This document shows positions 1-5,057 of a DNA stretch of 6,842 nucleotides, piece by piece (position 1 is the stretch's first letter; each line of letters begins with the position of its first letter). The position numbers were made by a program, and so were the translations under genes. Below the pieces are notes generated by a model. That model saw only the letters and a program-made list of their open reading frames with translations, made no database searches and was not told the DNA's origin. Origin of the DNA: Bacteroidales bacterium. GTDB taxonomy: Bacteria > Bacteroidota > Bacteroidia > Bacteroidales > P3. Location: positions 1-6,842 of the forward strand of contig CAAGNU010000144.1 of NCBI GenBank assembly GCA_900771365.1, given 5' to 3'.

Positions 1-205
1 CCCAAAACCAAAAATAATGCCAGTAATGTACGCATTAGAGCCCCAAAACCAAAAATAATGCCAGTAATGTATGCATTAGAGCCCCAAAACGCAAAAAAAC
101 GCCAGTAATGAAATCAATAGACCCCCAAAACGCAAAAAAATGCCAGTAATGATTTCAATAGACCTCCAAAACGCAAAAAAAATGCCAGTAATGATTTCAA
201 TAGAC
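1..205. repeat. 41-bp tandem repeat, five copies, cut by the window edge
   Basis: Five head-to-tail units are seen at 1-40, 41-81, 82-122, 123-163 and 164-205, with a degenerate start of a sixth at 206. Each begins with CCCCAAAAC or a close variant, then an A-rich run, then GCCAGTAATG, then a short variable tail. There are two subtypes: units 1-2 (core ACCAAAAATAATG, tail ending GCATTAGAG) and units 3-5 (core ACGCAAAAAAA, tail ending TCAATAGAC). The period is not a multiple of three, so it is not a coding repeat. The units abut with no unique spacers, so this is not CRISPR. The array probably continues left of the window. Confidence 0.9.
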
Positions 206-211
206 CCCAAG

Positions 212-240
212 AATAAAAAAGAGCAGCTCCGTGGGGCCGC
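212..240 (-). terminator. Intrinsic terminator after the lectin-fold lipoprotein gene
   Basis: Read on the minus strand, GCGGCCCC and GGAGCTGC form an 8-position stem with one mismatch and one G-U pair, closed by a 2-nt loop in the simplest fold. It is followed directly by TCTTTTTTATTC, a good U-tract. It lies about 60 nt past the stop codon of the gene at 303-1034 and would end that transcript before the tandem repeats. Confidence 0.65.
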
Positions 241-252
241 CCGAAAATGATT

Positions 253-293
253 TCATTGTTGTCGGGCAGTCCTGCGGGACTACCCAACAATGA
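253..293. other. G+C-rich hairpin just after the stop codon (copy 1)
   Basis: TCATTGTTG (253-261) is complementary to CAACAATGA (285-293). Inside it, GGGCAGTCC pairs with GGACTACCC except at one position. It starts 10 nt beyond the stop codon of the 303-1034 gene. A homologous hairpin occupies the same place after the paralogue at 1106-1753. The minus strand shows no U-tract directly after it; the real terminator appears to be the next hairpin (212-240). Confidence 0.75.
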
Positions 294-302
294 TCAAATA
301 TT

Positions 303-1034
303 TTAATAATCCTGGACAAGGCGGACGGCCCGACCGGTGTACCGATTGCCGATGCCGTCGTGGCCGGACAAGCTGTCGTCGAAGAAGTCCATGGTGAACG
401 CTTCGCTCCCGTTGTACGGAGTGGACGACCAATAGTAGCCGCCCTTCCCAACATAGTACACCGACGAGCCGTAGCCAGAGTCCTCATAGCGGCAGCCCGC
501 AGCCGGCAGGAAGACGGCACCAGCCGCCTCCATTGCAGACCATGACGACGCTTCATAAACGTTCGTTTCCCAGCCATTGAAGCCAGCGGTGAACGAGCCG
601 CCATTCCAATTGTCGGGCAAGAGAATCATGCCATGCACTCCGCAGACCGTGGCTGCGCCGCGCTTAGAGGAAGCATCAGTCCTATCCCATATCACGTAGT
701 ACCATTCGTCGGCAGACAATGTACGCCATCCTCCATCAATATGGCTTCCCCAGTCGTCGAAGGTGGGGTAATCCTCATAGTTGGTAGAGGTGAGCGTCGG
801 GTTGCTGCCCGTGCCCCAGCCGAAGTATCCGCCACGATCGTACTGGTTGGCAGCGAAACGATAGCCGTCGATGCTGTCAAACTCCAGATTGCCCGAGGCG
901 AAGCGGACCTGATGACCCTCCGACACGGAGAATCCATCGACCGAAGGCGGTTCGACCGAAGGCGTTGTTTCTTTCTCGCATCCCACAAAAGCCAGCAGGG
1001 ATGCAACTGTCAAAAATAACAAAGTTTTTTTCAT
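303..1034 (-). CDS. Lipoprotein with FISUMP / C-type-lectin-like domain
   Basis: This encodes 243 residues. Residues 1-18 form a lipoprotein signal peptide (MKK, a hydrophobic stretch, then AFVG before Cys19). The mature end begins CEKE, an acidic start that in Bacteroidota can favour surface display. A Pro/Ser/Thr-rich linker reaches residue 33. The rest matches the Fibrobacter succinogenes major paralogous (FISUMP) pattern, a C-type-lectin-like fold: GWRTLSADEWYYV (102-114), GAVFLPAAGCR (172-182), YYWSSTP (200-206) and a closing RAVRLVQDY. The tail between WSSTP and VRLVQDY is very unlike the tail of the paralogue upstream, while the core is similar. That pattern is known from DGR target proteins, but no DGR machinery is visible here. 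The likely role is a surface binding protein with unknown ligand. It lies 71 nt downstream of its paralogue. The start is the only one that gives a signal peptide. Confidence 0.85.
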   Translation of the reverse strand: MKKTLLFLTVASLLAFVGCEKETTPSVEPPSVDGFSVSEGHQVRFASGNLEFDSIDGYRFAANQYDRGGYFGWGTGSNPTLTSTNYEDYPTFDDWGSHIDGGWRTLSADEWYYVIWDRTDASSKRGAATVCGVHGMILLPDNWNGGSFTAGFNGWETNVYEASSWSAMEAAGAVFLPAAGCRYEDSGYGSSVYYVGKGGYYWSSTPYNGSEAFTMDFFDDSLSGHDGIGNRYTGRAVRLVQDY

Positions 1035-1063
1035 GATTTGTAAGATTTAGTTATACAATAGCC

Positions 1064-1091
1064 ATCGGGCAGTCCCGCGGGACAGCCCGAT
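1064..1091. other. G+C-rich hairpin just after the stop codon (copy 2)
   Basis: ATCGGGC (1064-1070) and GCCCGAT (1085-1091) are perfect complements. They enclose the perfect palindrome GTCCCGCGGGAC (1072-1083), giving an almost uninterrupted stem. It lies 14 nt after the stop codon of the 1106-1753 gene. It is clearly related to the hairpin at 253-293: both share CGGGCAGTCC and GCGGGAC and the same spacing to the stop codon. There is no U-tract on the minus strand, so it is a poor classical terminator. Confidence 0.8.
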
Positions 1092-1105
1092 AATGATTTG
1101 ATATT

Positions 1106-1753
1106 TTAATAATCCTGAACAAGGCGCACCGAAAGGCCGATGATCCGCTCGCCATCGCCGCCACCGTTCACGTTGTCGTCGTCAAAGCCCACGCCGCACG
1201 CATAGTTCTCTCTGTCCGGAGTGGACGACCAATAGTAGCCACACGCTCCAACGTAGTCCCGCTCCGTGCCCCAGCGGTCGCCCGCAGCGGGCAAAAATAC
1301 AGCACCCGCAGCCTCCATGTGCGACCATGAGGATGCGTCATAGACATTCGTGTTCCAGCCATTTTCGAAGCCAACATGGAACGTCCCGCCGTTCCAGCTG
1401 TCGGGCAGCAGCACCAAGCCTTGTACACCGCACACCGTGGCCGCACCACGCTTGGCGGTAGCATTGGGTCTATCCCATATCACATAGTGCCACTCCTCCC
1501 ATGACAGCGTGCGCCAGCCGCCATCAATATGGCTGCCCCAGTCGTCGAAGGCGGTGTAGTCATGCCAATCTTCAGAAGTGAGTGTCGGGTTGCCGCCCGT
1601 GCCCCAGCCGAAAAGTCCGCCGCAGTCGTACTGACGGGAAGCAAAAAAATAAACCTTATTAATACTGTCATACTCCAGATTGCCTGGAGCGAAGCGTACT
1701 TGCTTATTCGGCGATACTGAAAACAAACCGCTGTTCAAATCCATATTCTTCAA
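1106..1753 (-). CDS. FISUMP / lectin-fold paralogue lacking a signal peptide
   Basis: Up to 215 residues, homologous to the gene at 303-1034 along the whole lectin-fold domain: GWRTLSWEEWHYV (79-91), KRGAATVCGV (101-110), GAVFLPAAGDR (150-160), YYWSSTPD (174-180) and a closing SVRLVQDY. The 5' end is odd. The furthest start shown is TTG at 1753; the first ATG is at 1744; an in-frame TAG lies about 40 nt further upstream. No signal peptide, lipobox or linker precedes the point where similarity to the paralogue begins (GLFSVS against DGFSVS). It may be a 5'-truncated copy, a silent cassette, or a cytoplasmic product. The C-terminal tail (after WSSTP) is highly divergent from the paralogue. Its domain is intact, with no frameshift seen, so it is listed as a CDS, but a pseudogene is possible. 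Confidence 0.65.
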   Translation of the reverse strand: MKNMDLNSGLFSVSPNKQVRFAPGNLEYDSINKVYFFASRQYDCGGLFGWGTGGNPTLTSEDWHDYTAFDDWGSHIDGGWRTLSWEEWHYVIWDRPNATAKRGAATVCGVQGLVLLPDSWNGGTFHVGFENGWNTNVYDASSWSHMEAAGAVFLPAAGDRWGTERDYVGACGYYWSSTPDRENYACGVGFDDDNVNGGGDGERIIGLSVRLVQDY

Positions 1754-1880
1754 GGTGTGCTCTAACGTTATATTCTCGGCCTTCGCAATGGGCTAAACTC
1801 CTTATCCCCACCGTCGGCCTTACTATTTTCCATATATAACGTCCGCACATCCCATTTATTGCCCACCAACGCACTTTTTT

Positions 1881-2801
1881 TTAGCGCTGCCGCAACAACG
1901 ACGGCGAGAAGTCCGTTCCTTCGGCGGCAGGATGCTGGCGGAGGTACTCGTGGGCGAGGAGGCCCATGGTGTGGCGGAGGTTGAGCTCGCTGAGGTGGTT
2001 GCGGCCATCGGTGGTGTGGAGGTAGTCCACGCCGAGAGGACCCGAGTAGTGGGGAGCGATGTGCTGAGTGAGCCAGCTTTCGAGGGCATGGCGGTCGGAG
2101 TCGGAAAAATTGACGCGGGTGGCTATCTGACTGTCGGGAAGGAGGATGTTGTGCTGATAGACTCCGTTGGCGGAAGCGAAAAGGGAGAAGCCGACGAAGC
2201 GGAGCTCGCCATGCTGCACATAGTATTCGAGGGCGAACTCGTCGGCCACGTCGCGGCGAGGTTCGGCGAGGACACAGCGTTGCGCACGTACCACCTTTTG
2301 CAGCCAGAGGCGGTCGTGGTCGCTCATCTTGTTGGTAACCCAGCGGAGGCCGCGACCGGAGCCGGACCAGGGGGATTTGAGGACGAGGGCGGGATGCTGG
2401 AGGAGGAGCTCGGCGACCTCGTCGGGGGAGACGACGGCGCGGGTATCGGGTTGGAGAGGGAGGACGGTGGTGCGGTGCTGGAGGGCGCGGAGGGTGGCGA
2501 GGTATTGGTCGGAGGGGAGCAGCCGCTCGGGGATGTGCTGCTTGAGAAGGGTGGTCTTGAGGGCGAGGTTCCAGCCCCAGGGAATGATTTCCATACGTTC
2601 CTGCTCGCTGTGCCGCTGATAGGACTCGCCGGCCTGTGAGGCTGGGATGCAGACGGCCTCGGGATAGAGGATGCCCATAAGCGCGGCACCCTCGTCAGCA
2701 AAGCGCAAAGCTGACTGCGGCGGCACAAAATGCGCACCACCATTAGCAAGACAGAGGTCATGCTCTGGATTGAAGATGCAGATGCGGTTATGTCCTTCCA
2801 T
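1881..2801 (-). CDS. Orphan ATP-grasp-like protein
   Basis: This encodes 306 residues from the ATG at 2801. That start is preferred because the conserved-looking text begins at once (RICIFNPEHDLCLANGG, 6-22) and it sits behind a promoter candidate; an in-frame ATG at 2834 would add 11 residues. LKSPWSGSGRG (141-151) looks like the lysine and glycine-rich nucleotide-binding loop of ATP-grasp enzymes. EFALEYYV (188-195), LGVDYL (256-261) and SELNLRHTMG (271-280) fit the later metal- and ATP-binding acidic and Asn residues of that fold. ATP-grasp enzymes join a carboxylate to an amine or thiol through an acyl phosphate; no substrate can be named here. It has no signal peptide or membrane segment, so it is probably cytoplasmic. 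The gene is notably G+C-rich compared with the nuclease-like gene upstream. The call rests on motifs only. Confidence 0.7.
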   Translation of the reverse strand: MEGHNRICIFNPEHDLCLANGGAHFVPPQSALRFADEGAALMGILYPEAVCIPASQAGESYQRHSEQERMEIIPWGWNLALKTTLLKQHIPERLLPSDQYLATLRALQHRTTVLPLQPDTRAVVSPDEVAELLLQHPALVLKSPWSGSGRGLRWVTNKMSDHDRLWLQKVVRAQRCVLAEPRRDVADEFALEYYVQHGELRFVGFSLFASANGVYQHNILLPDSQIATRVNFSDSDRHALESWLTQHIAPHYSGPLGVDYLHTTDGRNHLSELNLRHTMGLLAHEYLRQHPAAEGTDFSPSLLRQR

Positions 2802-2906
2802 AATTATTTCATTTAAAGGTGCTATAACAAGCATCTAAATTGAAAATTCTGAAAATTATCTGACATAAAATAATCGCCATAAAAGATTTCCACCAAACCA
2901 TTTATA

Positions 2907-2939
2907 CAAAGGTAGGTTCTATCAATTCGCCAGAAGAAA
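2907..2939 (-). promoter_or_regulatory. Bacteroidota-type promoter for the ATP-grasp-like gene
   Basis: On the minus strand TACCTTTG (2914-2907) is a perfect match to the TAnnTTTG -7 element. TTTC (2939-2936) lies 21 nt upstream, one base off the usual TTTG of the -33 element. Transcription would begin near 2900, leaving a leader of roughly 100 nt before the ATG at 2801. Confidence 0.5.
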
Positions 2940-2964
2940 AACAGCAAACCACTCAAAAACCGCA

Positions 2965-2985
2965 ACAAAATCACTATGATTAGTG
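2965..2985 (-). terminator. Weak hairpin after the GIY-YIG-like gene
   Basis: CACTA and TAGTG (2972-2976 and 2981-2985) form a 5-bp stem with an ATCA loop directly after the TAA stop. On the minus strand ATTTTG and then a second T-run follow. The stem is short and A+T-rich, so termination would be inefficient. Confidence 0.3.
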
Positions 2986-3561
2986 TTATCTAGTATGTTT
3001 TCCTATGATAGGGTTATTTTTAACCGAAAGTAGAAATTCCATTAGAGAAATTAGATTTCGCCATTCCTCGTTTTTCGGGAATGGGATGAAATGGAATTTC
3101 AGTTTGAAATTCTTTCGAAAAGATTCATCCCAATAAAGAATATTCAAACCATGAGAACGACTGTTCTTATGTACACCCAGATGCATCATAAGCCGTCCGT
3201 GGATATTTCGGGTTGCCTTGCCAACATATAGGCAATACCCATTATGAGGAGACCTTCCGTGGGCAGGAACGATGACACCTTTTTTTTGAACTGAATCTAT
3301 TTGATGAAAAATCTCGCATCCGTTAATTTCATCGTCAGAATCGAACCAATATACACAAGGATTGTCTTCATAATTAGCCAATTTCTCAAACATAGATTTG
3401 TATTCAGCAGAATCTCTGATATCATGTTCACGATGTTTCTGATAGGATAACAAAGAACAGTCCACATCAAAGTCAAACACATTTAGACCTACCTTAGCCA
3501 CGTTGCCCAACTGTTCTTGATAAAGAGCGATTTGTTCTTCTAAAAATTTTTTTTCAAACAT
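2986..3561 (-). CDS. Small stand-alone GIY-YIG-like nuclease
   Basis: This encodes 191 residues. The N-terminal 65 are charged and unassigned. From there the order of motifs fits the GIY-YIG fold: CVYW (69-72) in place of GIY, CLYVGKA (110-116) in place of YIG, arginines at 118 and 123 followed by MMHLG, then LMEFLL (173-178) with Glu175 as the likely metal ligand, and KNNPIIGK (181-188) with the conserved Asn. About 35 residues separate the first two motifs, longer than usual, suggesting an insertion. GIY-YIG domains cut DNA and occur in restriction enzymes, homing endonucleases, repair proteins and mobile elements. No partner domain is fused. The gene is visibly A+T-rich compared with serA and the ATP-grasp-like gene, which hints at recent acquisition. 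Its ATG lies only 18 nt beyond the hairpin of the serA terminator. The exact role is unknown. Confidence 0.65.
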   Translation of the reverse strand: MFEKKFLEEQIALYQEQLGNVAKVGLNVFDFDVDCSLLSYQKHREHDIRDSAEYKSMFEKLANYEDNPCVYWFDSDDEINGCEIFHQIDSVQKKGVIVPAHGRSPHNGYCLYVGKATRNIHGRLMMHLGVHKNSRSHGLNILYWDESFRKNFKLKFHFIPFPKNEEWRNLISLMEFLLSVKNNPIIGKHTR

Positions 3562-3574
3562 GATTCATTTATCA

Positions 3575-3607
3575 CTTAAAAAGGGAGAAGCAAATGCCTC
3601 TCCCTTT
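3575..3607 (-). terminator. Strong intrinsic terminator of the serC-serA operon
   Basis: On the minus strand AAAGGGAGA (3607-3599) and TCTCCCTTT (3588-3580) form a perfect 9-bp stem around a 10-nt loop. The stem continues into a TTTTT run and then AAG. It begins 22 nt after the serA stop codon. Confidence 0.85.
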
Positions 3608-3613
3608 ATTATT

Positions 3614-3632
3614 ATAGTATAGAATATACTAT
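3614..3632. repeat. A+T-rich palindrome across the serA stop codon
   Basis: ATAGTATA (3614-3621) and TATACTAT (3625-3632) are perfect 8-bp inverted repeats separated by GAA. They overlap the serA TAG stop. The symmetry would suit a DNA-binding dimer or a weak hairpin ahead of the terminator. Such A+T-rich palindromes also arise by chance. Confidence 0.4.
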
Positions 3633-4549
3633 TTGTTGACCTGGAATTTGGTGCAGCCAGTAGCAAAGAAGTTGCTGATCTGGTTGGCAGCAGCGATACC
3701 GGCGTTGACGTTAGCCTCTTCGGTCTGAGCACCCATCTTTTTGGGAGTAGCGAAGTAGCGGCCTTCGAAAGCCTTGAACTCTGCGTCTGCCTCGGGCATA
3801 ACGTCGCAGATGTACTTGAGGTCGGTGCGCTCGGCCATCAGTTTGAGCAGTTCGGGCTCGTTGATGACTTCCTTACGGGCGCTGTTGACGAGGATACCAC
3901 CCTTGGGCATCATGTTGACGAGCTCGTAGTTGATGCTGCCCTTGGTCTCAGCGGTAGCGGGGATGTGGAGGGAGACGACGTCGCAGGTCTTGAAGAGGTC
4001 GGCCTGGCTGGCAACGGCGGTGGCCATGCCGGAGGCGTTGATCTGCTCAGCGGTGAGGAATGCGTCGTAAGCATAGACTTCCATGCCGAAGCCCTTAGCG
4101 ATGCGGGCGACGTTGCGGCCTACGTTACCGAAAGCGAGAAGACCGAGCTTCTTGCCCATGAGTTCGGAACCGGACTTGCCGTTGTAGAAGTTACGGACGC
4201 AGAAAACGAGGAGACCCATGACGAGCTCGGCGACGGCGTTGCTGTTCTGACCGGGGGTGTTCATAGCGATGATGCCCTTTGCGGTGCAAGCTTCGAGGTC
4301 GAGGTTGTCGTAGCCAGCGCCTGCGCGGACGACGATCTTGAGGTTCTTGGCGTGGTCGATAACTTCCTTGGTGACTTTGTCGGAGCGGACGATGAGAGCG
4401 TCAGCGTCGGCAACAGCGGCGTAGAAATCGTTCACGTCGGTATATTTTTCGAGGAGAGCCAGGGTGTGGCCGTTCTTTTCAACAACTTCGCGGATGCCAT
4501 CAACGGCAACTTTTGCGAAAGGTTTTTCAGTAGCAACTAAAACTTTCAT
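3629..4549 (-). CDS. serA: D-3-phosphoglycerate dehydrogenase, short form
   Basis: This encodes 306 residues of the D-2-hydroxyacid dehydrogenase family. It would oxidise 3-phosphoglycerate to 3-phosphohydroxypyruvate with NAD, the first step of serine synthesis, in the cytoplasm. RAGAGYDNLD (75-84) is the substrate-side loop. GLLAFGNVGRNVAR (136-149) is the Rossmann nucleotide-binding turn. NSARKEVIN (222-230) carries the catalytic Arg225, and DVMPEA (249-254) probably carries the acidic partner. The usual catalytic His of the TPHxGxxTxEA motif is absent: the sequence reads TPKKMGAQTEEA (268-279), with Lys there. The regulatory C-terminal ACT domain of longer SerA enzymes is also absent, so serine feedback through ACT is not expected. 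Adjacent serC, which uses its product, supports the assignment over other 2-hydroxyacid dehydrogenases. It is probably co-transcribed with serC through the inserted element. Confidence 0.88.
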   Translation of the reverse strand: MKVLVATEKPFAKVAVDGIREVVEKNGHTLALLEKYTDVNDFYAAVADADALIVRSDKVTKEVIDHAKNLKIVVRAGAGYDNLDLEACTAKGIIAMNTPGQNSNAVAELVMGLLVFCVRNFYNGKSGSELMGKKLGLLAFGNVGRNVARIAKGFGMEVYAYDAFLTAEQINASGMATAVASQADLFKTCDVVSLHIPATAETKGSINYELVNMMPKGGILVNSARKEVINEPELLKLMAERTDLKYICDVMPEADAEFKAFEGRYFATPKKMGAQTEEANVNAGIAAANQISNFFATGCTKFQVNK

Positions 4550-4558
4550 GATTTTTTA

Positions 4559-4590
4559 GTGATCTGTGAACTGTGATCTGTGATCTGACA
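4559..4590. repeat. Left inverted repeat of heptamers
   Basis: The + strand reads GTGATCT, GTGAACT, GTGATCT, GTGATCT, GACA: four 7-nt units of GTGA(T/A)CT and a 4-nt end. It is the inverted partner of 5023-5054. A nearby inverted copy of one unit (CACAGTTCA, 4610-4618) can pair with TGAACTGTG (4567-4575), giving a local 9-bp hairpin that starts just after the stop codon of the enclosed gene. Confidence 0.9.
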
Positions 4591-4619
4591 AATGGACAAT
4601 CGCTAAAAGCACAGTTCAA

Positions 4620-4982
4620 TTATTCAATATTATTAATTTCTTCGGAAATATGTCTTTTGAATCCCGATAACAACTTGCGGACTACCTTGATTTGAGCTTC
4701 GATGTCCGACACCTCATCAGCAAAGCCGAGCTGGTCTGCAATGAATATTTGTGTTTCTAATTCTGACAAAGAGCCTGAGGCAATGTTGCAAAAATGGAGT
4801 AGCTCACGATTTGAACCTCGCCCACAACCCTCTGCAATGTTTGAAGGAATAGAAACCGCACACCGCCGCATCTGTGAAGAAAGAGCATACTCTTCATTTT
4901 TGGGGAAAGTGGCAACCAATTGATATACCATACCCACCAAAGTGATGCTCTCTTTCCAAACATTTAAATCCTGGTGCTGCAT
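4620..4982 (-). CDS. Four-helix-bundle protein, 23S rRNA IVS / Avd-like family
   Basis: This encodes 120 residues, full length for the four-helix-bundle family first found in intervening sequences of 23S rRNA genes (TIGR02436 / PF05635 type). Characteristic text: LNVWKESITLV (7-17), FPKNEEYALSSQMRRCAVSI (26-45), SNIAEGCGRGS (47-57), FCNIASGSLSELETQIFIA (64-82), then a last amphipathic helix. These proteins form basic pentameric barrels and are thought to bind nucleic acid; the DGR accessory protein Avd shares the fold. The biochemical role outside DGRs is unknown. There is no signal peptide. It sits 40 nt inside one 32-bp inverted repeat and 29 nt inside the other, between serC and serA on the same strand, and no promoter is apparent, so expression probably comes from serC read-through. 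It is intact, arguing for selection or recent arrival. Confidence 0.88.
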   Translation of the reverse strand: MQHQDLNVWKESITLVGMVYQLVATFPKNEEYALSSQMRRCAVSIPSNIAEGCGRGSNRELLHFCNIASGSLSELETQIFIADQLGFADEVSDIEAQIKVVRKLLSGFKRHISEEINNIE

Positions 4983-4996
4983 CAGGGATAAAAGAA

Positions 4997-5048
4997 TGTG
5001 AACAGTGACCTCTCATCTGTATTGTCAGATCACAGATCACTGTTCACA
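4997..5048. other. Local hairpin at the right end of the element
   Basis: TGTGAACAGTGA (4997-5008) is a perfect 12-bp complement of TCACTGTTCACA (5037-5048), with a 28-nt gap. The second arm lies inside the right inverted repeat, so this hairpin and the long pairing between the two element ends exclude each other. In RNA the hairpin would end about 14 nt before the ATG of the four-helix-bundle gene. Confidence 0.75.
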
Positions 5049-5054
5049 GTTCAC
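5023..5054. repeat. Right inverted repeat of heptamers
   Basis: Its reverse complement reads GTGAACT, GTGAACA, GTGATCT, GTGATCT, GACA. This matches the left repeat (4559-4590) except at one base in each of the first two units. It ends 3 nt from the serC stop codon. Confidence 0.9.
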
Positions 5055-5057
5055 AAA

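Larger units (their letters stand above)
4559..5054. mobile_element. IVS-like element: four-helix-bundle gene inside 32-bp inverted repeats
   Basis: A 496-bp unit fills the gap between serC and serA almost exactly. Its left end (4559-4590) and right end (5023-5054) are inverted repeats matching at 30 of 32 positions, with the inner 18 identical. Between them is a single gene of the 23S rRNA intervening-sequence protein family. Taking the unit out would leave about 12 nt between the serC stop and the serA start, normal operon spacing. No target-site duplication and no transposase or reverse transcriptase is seen. In known rRNA intervening sequences a related ORF also sits inside complementary ends that pair in RNA and are cut by RNase III; the same design here lies in an mRNA. 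Calling it mobile is inference from this architecture. Confidence 0.6.

Noticed and set aside
1..205. CRISPR array
   Set aside because: Repeat units abut without unique spacers and vary along their whole length; no cas genes nearby.
197..604. 135-codon minus-strand frame
   Set aside because: It overlaps the lectin-fold lipoprotein gene out of frame and ends inside the tandem repeats; composition is shadow-like.
1932..2639. 235-codon plus-strand frame and smaller frames around it
   Set aside because: They are antisense to the ATP-grasp-like gene, rich in Gly/Glu/Val, and explained by the high G+C of the real gene.
3965..4540. 191-codon plus-strand frame
   Set aside because: It is antisense to serA and has the same mirror composition; no start signal or family likeness.
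4559..5054. Ordinary insertion sequence or MITE
   Set aside because: No transposase and no target-site duplication at the ends; the enclosed gene is a four-helix-bundle protein, and the ends are heptamer arrays rather than typical IS termini.
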